NCBI GenBank assembly: GCA_017455665.1
Contig: JAFSZN010000044.1
Location: forward strand, 1-40,892
Source of the DNA: Lentisphaeria bacterium
GTDB lineage: Bacteria > Verrucomicrobiota > Lentisphaeria > Victivallales > UBA1829
Length of the DNA stretch: 40,892 bases
Direction of reading: 5' to 3'
Shown: in pieces, positions 8,393 through 16,392 of the stretch
How positions within the stretch are numbered: position 1 is the stretch's first letter
Layout of the letters: every line of letters starts with the position of its first letter
Notes under the pieces: generated by a model
The model's input: only the letters and a program-made list of their open reading frames with translations
The model's database searches: none
What the model was told of the DNA's origin: nothing
Position numbers and translations under genes: made by a program

Positions 8393-9270
8393 CCGAAACA
8401 ACTGAAAACTTCCCCGAAGCAGAGAATTTCCCTGCCGAAGACAATAACGAAACTGCGGCGCAGCAGGCCGCAGCAGAGGAAACGGACAATCCCTCCGGCG
8501 GATCGAAGTTCGAATCCCTCGTGAACCCCGCGAAAATCCCCGCCGGACAGGTCCTCCTCGAGACGAAAGGGCTCGTCAAGGCATACCACGGACGCAAGGT
8601 CGTGAACGACGTCAACCTCACGGTCAAGAGCGGCGAGATCGTCGGCCTGCTCGGGCCGAACGGCGCGGGCAAGACCACAAGCTTCTACATGGTCACCGGC
8701 CTCATCAAGCCGAACGAGGGCGAAGTCTACTTCAAGGGCGTGGACGTCTCGCATTTTCCGATGTACGTCCGGGCGCGCATGGGCATGGGCTACCTCGCGC
8801 AGGAACCCTCGATCTTCCGCAAGCTCTCCGTCGAGGACAACATCCTCGCCATCCTGCAGACGCTCGACATCTCCGCGAAGGAGCGTAAGGAGCGCCTGGA
8901 GGACTTCCTCGCGAAACTCGAACTCACGCACCTCCGCAAGCAGAAGGCGATGACGCTCTCCGGCGGCGAACGCCGCCGCCTTGAGATCACACGCGCGCTC
9001 GTCACGAACCCGTCGTTCATCATGCTCGACGAACCCTTCAGCGGCGTCGACCCGCTCGTCGTGTACGAGATCCAGCAGAATATCAAGCAGCTCCGCGACA
9101 TGGGGCTGGGCATCCTCATCACCGACCACAACGTCCGCGAGACGCTCTCCTGCGTGGACCGCGCATACCTCATGGCGGACGGCAAGGTCTGCCTCGAAGG
9201 CACGTCCGAATTCCTCACGAACAGCGAGGAAGCCCGCAAGATATACCTCGGTCCGGCATTCGTGCTCTGA
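8389..9270 (+). CDS. lptB: LPS export ABC transporter ATP-binding protein
   Basis: Cytoplasmic ATPase that powers LPS extraction with LptF/LptG (not in this window). Walker A is GPNGAGKTT (about residues 90-98), then the LptB-typical GYLAQEPSIFRKLSVEDNI, signature LSGGERRRLEI (about 191-201), Walker B FIMLDEPFSGVDP (about 210-222) and switch His in LITDHNVRETL. The 293-residue protein has about 55 extra N-terminal residues, acidic and low-complexity (rich in Glu, Ala, Asn), before the first ABC strand. The ATG overlaps the lptA stop, so the extension is the natural reading, although no better start is visible before VLLETKGLVK. Confidence 0.94.
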   Translation: MTETTENFPEAENFPAEDNNETAAQQAAAEETDNPSGGSKFESLVNPAKIPAGQVLLETKGLVKAYHGRKVVNDVNLTVKSGEIVGLLGPNGAGKTTSFYMVTGLIKPNEGEVYFKGVDVSHFPMYVRARMGMGYLAQEPSIFRKLSVEDNILAILQTLDISAKERKERLEDFLAKLELTHLRKQKAMTLSGGERRRLEITRALVTNPSFIMLDEPFSGVDPLVVYEIQQNIKQLRDMGLGILITDHNVRETLSCVDRAYLMADGKVCLEGTSEFLTNSEEARKIYLGPAFVL

Positions 9271-9297
9271 CCGCCCACCACCATCGGAGGCACGCAC

Positions 9298-9663
9298 ATG
9301 AAAGCCCGTATCAGTCTCGTTCTCCAGGTCGCCGACATCGCGGTGGAACGTGCGTTCTACCGGGACATCGTCGGGCTCGGCGAACCTGTCATGAACAGCA
9401 ATGTCTGGGTCGAATTCAAGCTCGACGGAGGCACGTCGTTCTGCCTGGAGCAGGCCGCGCCGAACAAGCCGCCCCTGCCCCCGCACGGCCGCACGGAATT
9501 CCTCTTCTTCGTCGATTCGCTTGGCGAGTTCGAGAAACGCTACCGTGCGCAGAACGCGGATGCTCCCGAGGGCATCCCCTGCGGACAGCTGGGGATTCAC
9601 GCCATGCAGTACCCGGATCCCGAAGGCAATCTCTTCCGCGTCACGGACAAACAGCACTGCTGA
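9298..9663 (+). CDS. VOC (glyoxalase/bleomycin-resistance fold) family protein
   Basis: A 121-residue protein of the vicinal-oxygen-chelate superfamily: betaalphabetabetabeta pattern with ISLVLQVADIAVERAFYRDI at the start and the family-typical end MQYPDPEGNLFRVTD. It is the size of single-domain glyoxalase or antibiotic-resistance-like proteins, but the substrate cannot be told. GGAGG precedes the ATG. It lies 27 bases after lptB and 13 bases before a secreted-protein gene, so it may be read from the Lpt transcript. Confidence 0.8.
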   Translation: MKARISLVLQVADIAVERAFYRDIVGLGEPVMNSNVWVEFKLDGGTSFCLEQAAPNKPPLPPHGRTEFLFFVDSLGEFEKRYRAQNADAPEGIPCGQLGIHAMQYPDPEGNLFRVTDKQHC

Positions 9664-9676
9664 AGGGGGGCGCCCC

Positions 9677-10648
9677 ATGAAAAACACGGATTTTTCCTTC
9701 GCTCGCCATTTGAGATCCGGCGTGTGCGCGTTTCTGCTCGGGCTCGCCCTTCCGCTTGCCGCGCATCCCGCCGGAGACTATCTGCCAGAGGTCGAGGGCG
9801 CCGTCACTCTCCTGACCCCGGACCAGGTCAAAGGCGCGCCGTTCCTGCCGGACGCGAAGAACAATCCGTTGTTCCTCAAGTACGAGGACACGCTCGCCAA
9901 GCTAGAGGCGAAGCACATCAAGCTGAACGTGCATTCGCTGGCGGTCTTCGGCGAAGGCTTCCTGATGAACTCGTCCGCCACGCCCGCGACCATGCGCTAC
10001 ATCCTGAAATACAAGCTCCTCGGCGAGCAGATCGCCTGGACCGAGACCGGAGACACGGACCGTCCGGCGTTCAATCTGACCGTCCCCGACGGCGGCTCCT
10101 TCCGCATCACGTTCCCCGCGAAGGACTGGCTGCTGTGCGCGGCGAACAGGCCGCCCGAGCCCGCCGACGATCCGTCCGAAACGAAGCAGCCGGAAAGCAA
10201 AGGGAAAACGTCCGCCGTCTCCGCCGCGACCCTGCTCAAAGCCCTGCCGGACGACGTCGCGATGGCGTATGTCTGGCCGGAGCCCGGCGCCACGCCGGAA
10301 TACCCCCTGATGGGCGAACTCGAAAGCATCTCGTTCCACGTCGTCCGCGACGCGAAGGACAAGCGCCCGGTCCACGCGGAACTCGCCATGCCCGCGAAGA
10401 CCGTCGACGCCGCGCTGAAAATACAGAGAGCCTGCCAGGAAACGATCGACCAGGTCTACGGCGAGGCGGCAAAACTCGGCAAAATCCCGCCCGAACTCGT
10501 CAACGCATTTACGGCCGCGCGGAAAGACGCCGAGGTCACGATCCGCATCGCCCTCCCCGACGACATGGCGAAATATTTCTTCACGACATTCGCCGCCTCG
10601 CTCCAGGAGGAGGTCAAGCCGTTCGCCGTCCCGGACAAGCTCAAATAA
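9677..10648 (+). CDS. Secreted protein of unknown function
   Basis: A 323-residue protein not recognised as any family. The start at 9677 is preceded by a GA-rich purine run and gives a signal peptide (basic start, hydrophobic core GVCAFLLGLALPLAAH, cleavage near residue 32). The mature part has a repeated mixed alpha/beta character with a proline/lysine-rich linker near residues 160-180, and no cysteine pair or lipobox. It may be periplasmic. It is downstream of the VOC gene on the same strand and is followed by a promoter for the next gene, so it likely ends the Lpt transcription unit. No terminator hairpin was seen directly after it. Confidence 0.7.
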   Translation: MKNTDFSFARHLRSGVCAFLLGLALPLAAHPAGDYLPEVEGAVTLLTPDQVKGAPFLPDAKNNPLFLKYEDTLAKLEAKHIKLNVHSLAVFGEGFLMNSSATPATMRYILKYKLLGEQIAWTETGDTDRPAFNLTVPDGGSFRITFPAKDWLLCAANRPPEPADDPSETKQPESKGKTSAVSAATLLKALPDDVAMAYVWPEPGATPEYPLMGELESISFHVVRDAKDKRPVHAELAMPAKTVDAALKIQRACQETIDQVYGEAAKLGKIPPELVNAFTAARKDAEVTIRIALPDDMAKYFFTTFAASLQEEVKPFAVPDKLK

Positions 10649-10755
10649 GCCGCGCAACCCGGCTGTCTGAGGCTTCGCCCGATCCCGGACGCAGGAAACG
10701 GCTTGCCGCACCGGACTTTTTCGTGTCCCGGCACGCGTTTTTTCCGGTTCCCGAT

Positions 10756-10783
10756 TTGAAAATCGTCCGCGGCGTGCTATTGT
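10756..10783 (+). promoter_or_regulatory. Sigma-70-like promoter for the DUF362 gene
   Basis: TTGAAA at 10756-10761, a 16-base spacer and TATTGT at 10778-10783, about 75 bases before the gene. It has the same -35 and -10 forms as the kdsA promoter candidate. Confidence 0.5.
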
Positions 10784-10858
10784 AATCAAACAGGACAGCA
10801 ATGCTTCCTGCGCCTCACACACCCCTCTTCACTCCCAGCAACCCCCATGGAGTCCAGC

Positions 10859-11974
10859 ATGCCCGCAAAGATCTATTTCTGCAACTTCCGCACAAAGATG
10901 TACGGAATGCCCGTCCCCGGAAAACTCCACAACCTGATGGCGAAAGCCGGATTCGAGACGCCCGACCTCCGCGACAAGTTCGTCGCGATCAAAATGCACT
11001 TCGGCGAACTCGGAAACCTGGCGTTCCTGCGCCCGAACTACGCGAAGGTCGTGGTCGATTTCGTGCGGCAGCGCGGCGGAAAGCCGTTCCTGACCGACTG
11101 CAACACGCTCTATCCGGGCTACCGCAAGAATGCGCTGGAACACCTCGAGACCGCCGATCTCAACGGATTCACGCCGCTCACCACGGGCTGCCATGTGATC
11201 ATCGCCGACGGGCTGAAGGGCAACGACGAGGTCGAGCTCCCCGTCCCGAACGGCATCCACTTCAAGACCGCGAAGATCGGCAGAGCCATCTCCGACGCGG
11301 ACGTGATCATCACGCTGAACCATTTCAAGGGACACGAACTGACCGGCATGGGCGGCGCGATCAAGAACCTCGCCATGGGCTGCGCCTCGCGCGCGGGAAA
11401 GATGGCGATGCACAGCGACGGCAAGGCGGAGCTCGACCGCGACCTCTGCATCGGCTGCAAGATGTGTTTCAGGCAGTGCGCGAACAACGCCCTGCATTTC
11501 GACGCCGCCGCGAAAAAGATGTCACTCGACCGCGAGGCATGCGCCGGATGCGGACGCTGTCTGAGCGTGTGCCCGGTCGACGCCATCCACGCGTCCATGG
11601 CGAAGTCCACCGAGCCCCTCGACGAGAAGATGGCGGAATACGCCGCCGCCGTCGTGAACGGCAAGCCGAATTTCCACATCAGCCTCATCTGCGACGTCTC
11701 GCCGAACTGCGACTGCCATTCGGAGAACGACGCCCCGATCATCCCCGACATCGGCATGCTCGCCGGATTCGACCCCGTCGCGCTCGACGTCGCCTGCTGC
11801 GACCTCTGCAACAGGATGCCGCGCCTCGACGGCTCCTGGATGGACGATTGCAAACATGGCGGCGACGTCTTCGACGACGCGCACGACAACACCCGCTGGC
11901 GCGTCACTGTGGACCACGCGCTGAAGATCGGATTCGGCACCGACCGGTACGAACTGATCGACCTCGACAAATAA
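10859..11974 (+). CDS. DUF362 domain protein with two [4Fe-4S] clusters
   Basis: A 371-residue iron-sulfur protein. The N-terminal two thirds match DUF362 (KIYFCNFRTK, KMHFGELGN, LNHFKGHELTGMGGAIKNL). A bacterial ferredoxin module follows with CIGCKMCFRQC (about residue 197 on) and CAGCGRCLSVCP (about 228 on), each supplying four Cys in the CxxCxxCxxxC pattern. A further Cys-rich segment (CDVSPNCDCH, CCDLCNRM) near the C-terminus completes the DUF362 domain. The redox partner is unknown. ATG 10859 is preferred over 10847 because GGAG at 10849-10852 is spaced for it. Monocistronic, between a promoter and a terminator. Confidence 0.87.
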   Translation: MPAKIYFCNFRTKMYGMPVPGKLHNLMAKAGFETPDLRDKFVAIKMHFGELGNLAFLRPNYAKVVVDFVRQRGGKPFLTDCNTLYPGYRKNALEHLETADLNGFTPLTTGCHVIIADGLKGNDEVELPVPNGIHFKTAKIGRAISDADVIITLNHFKGHELTGMGGAIKNLAMGCASRAGKMAMHSDGKAELDRDLCIGCKMCFRQCANNALHFDAAAKKMSLDREACAGCGRCLSVCPVDAIHASMAKSTEPLDEKMAEYAAAVVNGKPNFHISLICDVSPNCDCHSENDAPIIPDIGMLAGFDPVALDVACCDLCNRMPRLDGSWMDDCKHGGDVFDDAHDNTRWRVTVDHALKIGFGTDRYELIDLDK

Positions 11975-11998
11975 CCGGCGCCCCGCCAGCACAATTAC

Positions 11999-12034
11999 GC
12001 CCCGCACGGTTTCCAATGCTGTGCGGGGCTTTTT
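11999..12034 (+). terminator. Rho-independent terminator after the DUF362 gene
   Basis: A 9-bp perfect stem GCCCCGCAC (11999-12007) and GTGCGGGGC (12021-12029), followed by five T. It lies between convergent genes and is oriented for the plus strand. Confidence 0.9.
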
Positions 12035-12068
12035 ATGCGCCGGCCGCGGCCGGCTCCGGCTCTTCCGT

Positions 12069-13007
12069 TCAGTTGCTGCCGCAGTCGCCGACGCAGCCGA
12101 ACGGGATATGCACGGACGGCGTGTATTCCTTTGCGGCCTCAAGATGCGGCGACCACTGGTCGTCGAAGTAGATGTGGGGGCGGAGCTGCTTCAGGATGCG
12201 GCTTTTGTTCATGCCGCCGAGCGTGAAGGTCTGGTCGACGGTGATGTTCCAGTTGCGCAGCGTGGTGGCGAGGCGCCATTGCGCCGGGCCGTTGCGCGCC
12301 GTGACGATGGCGGTGCGGAGGAACCTGTGGTATTTCGGGTCGGCGCTCCGGCGGTCCTCCTCCATGTTGTGCAGGCGGCCGAGCTTGGCGAAGAGGTCTG
12401 CGAGAGGGCCCGGCCCAAGCGGGACGCGCGCCTGGTTGGACTCGGATTTCCAGAACTTGTCGATGCCGCCGTCCTGAAAGACCTGTTCCGCGCTGTCGTC
12501 GGCAAGCACGCCGTCGAAGTCGAACGCCACGCGGAGCTCGGCGTCGTTCTCGTCGTCGTTGAGCTTGCTGTCCAGCACGTAGCCCGCGGCGAACCCGCGG
12601 CGGATCGCCTCGCGCACGTCGGATTCGTTGCCTGAGAGGAAGAGCGAGACGTTGTAGGCGTCGATGTAGTCCACGGGGTGTCCGTCGGTGAGGAACGCCG
12701 ACCGCGTGATGTCGAGTCCGTAATGGTCGATGCAGCGGAGCACGCGGTTTCCGGTGTCCGGGTCGTTGTGGCTGAGGAGGACGACCTCGACGGGCTTGGT
12801 CTCGGGGAAGAGGTCGTTGAACTTGAGGAAGCGCCGGATGAACGGGAACGCGATGCCGGGCTCGAGGATGGTGTCCTCATGGTCGCGCTGGTACTGGCGG
12901 TAGGCGGAAAGCCCCTTGCTGCGGTAGATCTCGTCGGCGACGTCCAGGCGGAACAGCGCGCTAGAAGCGACCGCGATCACGAGCTTGTCTTCGATCGGGA
13001 ACGCCAT
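12069..13007 (-). CDS. 5'-nucleotidase, cytosolic cN-I (NT5C1) type
   Basis: A 312-residue protein of the family related to vertebrate cytosolic 5'-nucleotidase I, which dephosphorylates nucleoside monophosphates such as AMP. Visible family segments are KLVIAVASSALFRLDVADEI at the start, VVLLSHNDPDTGNRVL, ITRSAFLTDG, a HAD-like catalytic motif VAFDFDGVLADDSAE (about residue 160 on), TAIVTARNGPAQWR and the C-terminal IYFDDQWSPHLEAA. The ATG lies three bases after the stop of the NAD(P)HX repair gene, so the two form an operon, both acting on nucleotide pools. Function is inferred from family likeness. Confidence 0.82.
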   Translation of the reverse strand: MAFPIEDKLVIAVASSALFRLDVADEIYRSKGLSAYRQYQRDHEDTILEPGIAFPFIRRFLKFNDLFPETKPVEVVLLSHNDPDTGNRVLRCIDHYGLDITRSAFLTDGHPVDYIDAYNVSLFLSGNESDVREAIRRGFAAGYVLDSKLNDDENDAELRVAFDFDGVLADDSAEQVFQDGGIDKFWKSESNQARVPLGPGPLADLFAKLGRLHNMEEDRRSADPKYHRFLRTAIVTARNGPAQWRLATTLRNWNITVDQTFTLGGMNKSRILKQLRPHIYFDDQWSPHLEAAKEYTPSVHIPFGCVGDCGSN

Positions 13008-13010
13008 GTG

Positions 13011-14540
13011 TCAGACGCCTCCTTTGCGGATACGGTCGAACGCGCCCGGGATGCGCGTCAGCAGGTCGTCCGCGATGACGCCGCGTCCGGCGAACGGCGC
13101 GTCCAGCTCGCCGAGCAGGCCGTGCACGAAGACGCCGTTTTTCGCCGCCGTGAAGAGGGAATTCGAGGCGGGCGCGAGCGCGGCAATGATGCCGGAAAGG
13201 ATGTCGCCGCTTCCGGCGGTCGCGAGCACGGGCGATCCGCTCAGGTTGAGCGCATAGAGGCCGTTCGGGGACATCACGACGGTGCGGACGCCCTTCAGGA
13301 CCACATGGAGCGCGGTGAACTTCGCGAGCGCCTCGGCGCGTTCGACGCGTCCGCGGCCGGAGTTCAGCCCGAGCGCCGCTTCAAGCCGTTTCATCTCGCC
13401 CTCGTGAGGCGTAATGACCGTGGCGGTGCCGAGTTCGTGCAGCAGGCCGGGATGCTTCGCGATCAGGTTCAGCGCGTCGGCGTCCAGGACGAGCGGGCAC
13501 TGCGCGGATGACATCAGCTTCCGCAGGAACGGCACGGTCTCTTCGGCGGTGTTCATGCCCATGCCCGCGGCGACCGCGGAGACGTTCGGCGGCAGTTCCA
13601 GCGCCTCGGCGGACTTCGCCGAAAACACGCCGTTGCCGTCGTCGGGGAGACGTTTCACGATGAGCGCCTTCGGCGGGGCGCATACGATCTCCATGGAGGC
13701 GGGGACGTAGACGGTCACAAGCCCGGCGCCAGCCCGGAGCGCGGCCTCGGCTGCCAGGAACGGCGCGGACGGGTAGTCGCGGCTGCCGCCGATCACGACC
13801 ACATGGCCGCGTTTCTGCTTGTAGGTGTCGAACTCGACCGGATGCAGGCCCAGGCTGCAACGGACGTCCGGCAGCCCGGTGCACGGCACGATCCGCATGA
13901 CCGAGGCATCCGGCAGGTCGTCCGGCAGCCCGATGTCCACGACGCGGACGCGTCCGCAGAGCTCGGGTCCGCGTCCGGTCAGCATCCCGGTCTTCGGGAA
14001 ACCGAACGTGACGGTGACGTCCGCGCGCACGGCCGCGCCGCCCGGCACTCCGCCGTCGTCTGCGTCGAGCCCGGACGGCAGATCGGCGGCGATGACCGGG
14101 AGGTTCAGGTAGTTCACGAGGTTGATCCAGTGGAGCCAGGGTTCCTTCAGCGTGCCGCTGAACCCGGTGCCGAGGAGCGCGTCGATCACGATGGACCCGC
14201 GAAGGTCCGCCGCATGAAGCTCCGTGGCGCGTTCGATGCCGTCCGGGAGCTGAGACCAGGCGCGGAGGGCGTCGCCTTTGAACTCGGACGCCGGGCAGGT
14301 GTGGAAGATCTTCACGCGGCATCCTCGTTCGAAAAGGGCTTTCGCTGCGACGAATCCGTCGCCGGCGTTGTTGCCTTTGCCCGCGAGGACCGCATAGAAC
14401 GCGCCGCAATCGCGGAACGACTCGGCTTCCCGGGCGAGTGCTTCGCCCGCGATGGTCATCATGCCCCACGAATCGACCAGCCCCTGCTGGATCGCCGCGG
14501 CTTCGACGGAACGCATGTGTGTGCCGGAAATGGCTTTCAT
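13011..14540 (-). CDS. nnr: Bifunctional NAD(P)H-hydrate epimerase / ADP-dependent NAD(P)H-hydrate dehydratase
   Basis: Repairs hydrated NAD(P)H: the N-terminal YjeF domain (about 1-215) epimerises R-NAD(P)HX and the C-terminal carbohydrate-kinase-like domain (about 225-509) dehydrates the S form using ADP. Evidence includes VLAGKGNNAGDGFVAAKALF and VIDALLGTGFSG in the first half, and HVVVIGGSRDYPSAPFLAAE, LVLDADALNLIA, VITPHEGEMKRL and TAGSGDILSGIIAAL in the second. The start at 14540 is set by AGGAGG six bases upstream. Length 509 residues fits bifunctional Nnr. It heads an operon with the 5'-nucleotidase and is divergent from the glycosyltransferase. Confidence 0.93.
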   Translation of the reverse strand: MKAISGTHMRSVEAAAIQQGLVDSWGMMTIAGEALAREAESFRDCGAFYAVLAGKGNNAGDGFVAAKALFERGCRVKIFHTCPASEFKGDALRAWSQLPDGIERATELHAADLRGSIVIDALLGTGFSGTLKEPWLHWINLVNYLNLPVIAADLPSGLDADDGGVPGGAAVRADVTVTFGFPKTGMLTGRGPELCGRVRVVDIGLPDDLPDASVMRIVPCTGLPDVRCSLGLHPVEFDTYKQKRGHVVVIGGSRDYPSAPFLAAEAALRAGAGLVTVYVPASMEIVCAPPKALIVKRLPDDGNGVFSAKSAEALELPPNVSAVAAGMGMNTAEETVPFLRKLMSSAQCPLVLDADALNLIAKHPGLLHELGTATVITPHEGEMKRLEAALGLNSGRGRVERAEALAKFTALHVVLKGVRTVVMSPNGLYALNLSGSPVLATAGSGDILSGIIAALAPASNSLFTAAKNGVFVHGLLGELDAPFAGRGVIADDLLTRIPGAFDRIRKGGV

Positions 14541-14701
14541 GGCGCGACCTCCTGTATGGCACCCGGGCATGGAAGGCCGGGATACCCGTATGTTTTTGCG
14601 GAAATAATCCGTTTTTGATTTGTCTTAATTGGGTTTACGGTGTAAATTTACTACATCTTTTTTCTTTTTCAACATCTATAAACAGGTTTTATCCCTTTTT
14701 T
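14541..14701. promoter_or_regulatory. Divergent intergenic region with palindrome
   Basis: An AT-rich 161-base stretch between divergent genes must hold promoters for both. It contains a perfect 10-base palindrome GTAAATTTAC at 14642-14651 close to the likely plus-strand promoter (TTGATT at 14615-14620), a possible operator. No clear -10 pair could be fixed. Confidence 0.35.
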
Positions 14702-15745
14702 ATGGCCATTTTCGAAGAAAAACAGCCCTCGGTCCGCTGGATCGTGCTGCTGATCGCCGCGGTGTTCCTCGTTTCCTTCCCGCTCGTCCAGATCGGGATG
14801 AACGAGCTGTACTCCACGGAAGGCGAGTACGCGGCGGCAGCGCTCGAGTTCAGCGGGGCGAACACGCTGGTGACCGTGCACGGCACGCTGCCGGATTCGG
14901 TGTTCCCGCTGTATCCCGCGTTGGTGCGCCTGCTGCTGAACTGCGGCCTGCCGCTCGAGTTCTCCCTGCGGTTCATGTCGCTGCTGCCGCTGGCGCTGCT
15001 GGCGCTGTTGACCGGGCTGATCTGCGGACGCTCCACGGACCGGCAGGCGGGCGCGGCGGCGGCGACCGTGGTGCTGACCACGATCCTGTCCGGCTCGAAA
15101 GCGCCGGAGGGGTATCCGCAGCTGCTGTCCGTGCTGATCGTGTACGGCGGATGGATGCTGTGGTTTTACCTGGGGTTCATCCGGTCGAACTGGAATGCCG
15201 CATGGCTGTCCGTCGGCGTGTTCGGCGGGCTGGCGTTCTACTCCAACGGCCTCACGGCGGTGGTCTATTTCCTCGTGCCGCTGGCGTTCCAGCAGAGGCC
15301 GTTCCGGGTTTGGTCGAAGCTCAACAAGCCGGGCCTTCTGGCGGCGTTCCTGCTGGGCACGGTCTTTTTCTTCGCATGGCTGACGCCGATCCAGAATTTT
15401 CTGGCGGCGAACCCCGAAGCTCCGCACGAGGCGGCGGCATTCCGCATCCTGACGTATTTCAAGGACATCGCGGTCCGCCCGTTCGACGCGTTCTTCCGGT
15501 TTTTCCCGTGGTCGCTTATGATGTGGGCGCCGTTCTGCCCCGCCCTGATCGCCATCGAACGCAATCCGCTTCTCATCAAGTACCACCGGATCCTGTTCGT
15601 GGTCCTCGGGCTTATGATCTGGTTCAATCCGCAGACCAAGTCGCGCGACTTCTTCTATCTTCTGCCGCTCGTGTCCGTGCTGGTGCATGCAATTACTGGA
15701 TCCGGGTGCGGCGCTACGCCGGAAAGTTCTTCGGCATCTTCCTGA
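14702..15745 (+). CDS. ArnT/GT39-like membrane glycosyltransferase, N-terminal part (frameshifted gene)
   Basis: Multi-pass membrane protein resembling the ArnT/dolichyl-phosphate-mannose mannosyltransferase superfamily, which moves sugars from a polyprenyl-phosphate donor on the periplasmic side. The first segment has NELYSTEGEYAAAALEFS where family members have an acidic catalytic loop after the first membrane helix, then about eight hydrophobic helices (for example LLPLALLALLTGLICG, GLLAAFLLGTVFFFAWLTPI). The coherent sequence ends near VSVLVHA at about 15690; the remaining residues to TGA 15743-15745 are out-of-frame. The natural continuation is in the next frame (see the following entry). 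Likely one gene, 14702-16392, missing one base near 15690. Substrate unknown, perhaps lipid A or another envelope glycan. Confidence 0.75.
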   Translation: MAIFEEKQPSVRWIVLLIAAVFLVSFPLVQIGMNELYSTEGEYAAAALEFSGANTLVTVHGTLPDSVFPLYPALVRLLLNCGLPLEFSLRFMSLLPLALLALLTGLICGRSTDRQAGAAAATVVLTTILSGSKAPEGYPQLLSVLIVYGGWMLWFYLGFIRSNWNAAWLSVGVFGGLAFYSNGLTAVVYFLVPLAFQQRPFRVWSKLNKPGLLAAFLLGTVFFFAWLTPIQNFLAANPEAPHEAAAFRILTYFKDIAVRPFDAFFRFFPWSLMMWAPFCPALIAIERNPLLIKYHRILFVVLGLMIWFNPQTKSRDFFYLLPLVSVLVHAITGSGCGATPESSSASS

Positions 15746-16392
15746 TCCTGGCGTTTTTCGCGCTCGCGGCGGGCGCGGCGGCCGCCGCTTACCTGGTCCT
15801 GCCGCAGGAGGTCTTTGCAAAGTTCGCCATAGGGATCAGGCTCCCGGAGGCGAAACCCGCCGTCACGCTGCTGATGGCCGCCGAGGTCGTGCTGTCGTTC
15901 GCCGCATCGGCAGCGGTCCTGCTTCTGATCCGGGGACGGCGGCCCGTTTGGCTGACGTATCTTTTCGTGTTCGCGTCGTTCATGCTGCTCTTCTGGGCGG
16001 TAGTGAATCCGGTCCGGAGCATGAACCGCGGCAAAACAGAGCTTGCGGACGGCATCCTGAAAAAACTGAGGGAAGACGCCGTGCCGGCAGGAACGGAACC
16101 GGAAACCGTTCCCGCGACGGCGCAGCTGCCCGCGACGCTCTACAAAGACCCGGCGATCATGGGGCTGTATTCCGAGGGATGCTATATCGGGATCCCGATC
16201 CGCACGCTCGCCCACGACAAGATCCCCGCGGGCGTCGATCCCGCATACGTCCTGACTGCGGACGTCCCTTCGCACCATGCGCGCACCTGGACCCGCCTGT
16301 ACGACCGGGAATACCGGGGCAAGCATCTGTATATCTACAAAGGCGTTCTTAAAAAGGAGCTTTCCGATGACGACGACTACGACTATGAATGA
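15691..16392 (+). pseudogene. C-terminal part of the same glycosyltransferase, in shifted frame
   Basis: Continues the previous entry in the other forward frame: NYWIRVRRYAGKFFGIFLIL gives the next membrane helices (FFALAAGAAAAAYLVL, LTYLFVFASFMLLFWAVV), then a periplasmic tail with KTELADGILKKLRED, ending in an acidic run before TGA. It has no start codon with a ribosome site of its own, and the open frame only makes sense as a continuation. No slippery run or pseudoknot is seen at the junction (bases CATGCAATTAC), so a one-base deletion or assembly error is likelier than programmed frameshifting. The last 26 bases overlap the rlmN start. Confidence 0.65.

Noticed and set aside
15680-15700. 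Programmed ribosomal frameshift in the glycosyltransferase
   Set aside because: There is no slippery heptamer and no stem-loop or pseudoknot at the junction; a missing base is simpler.
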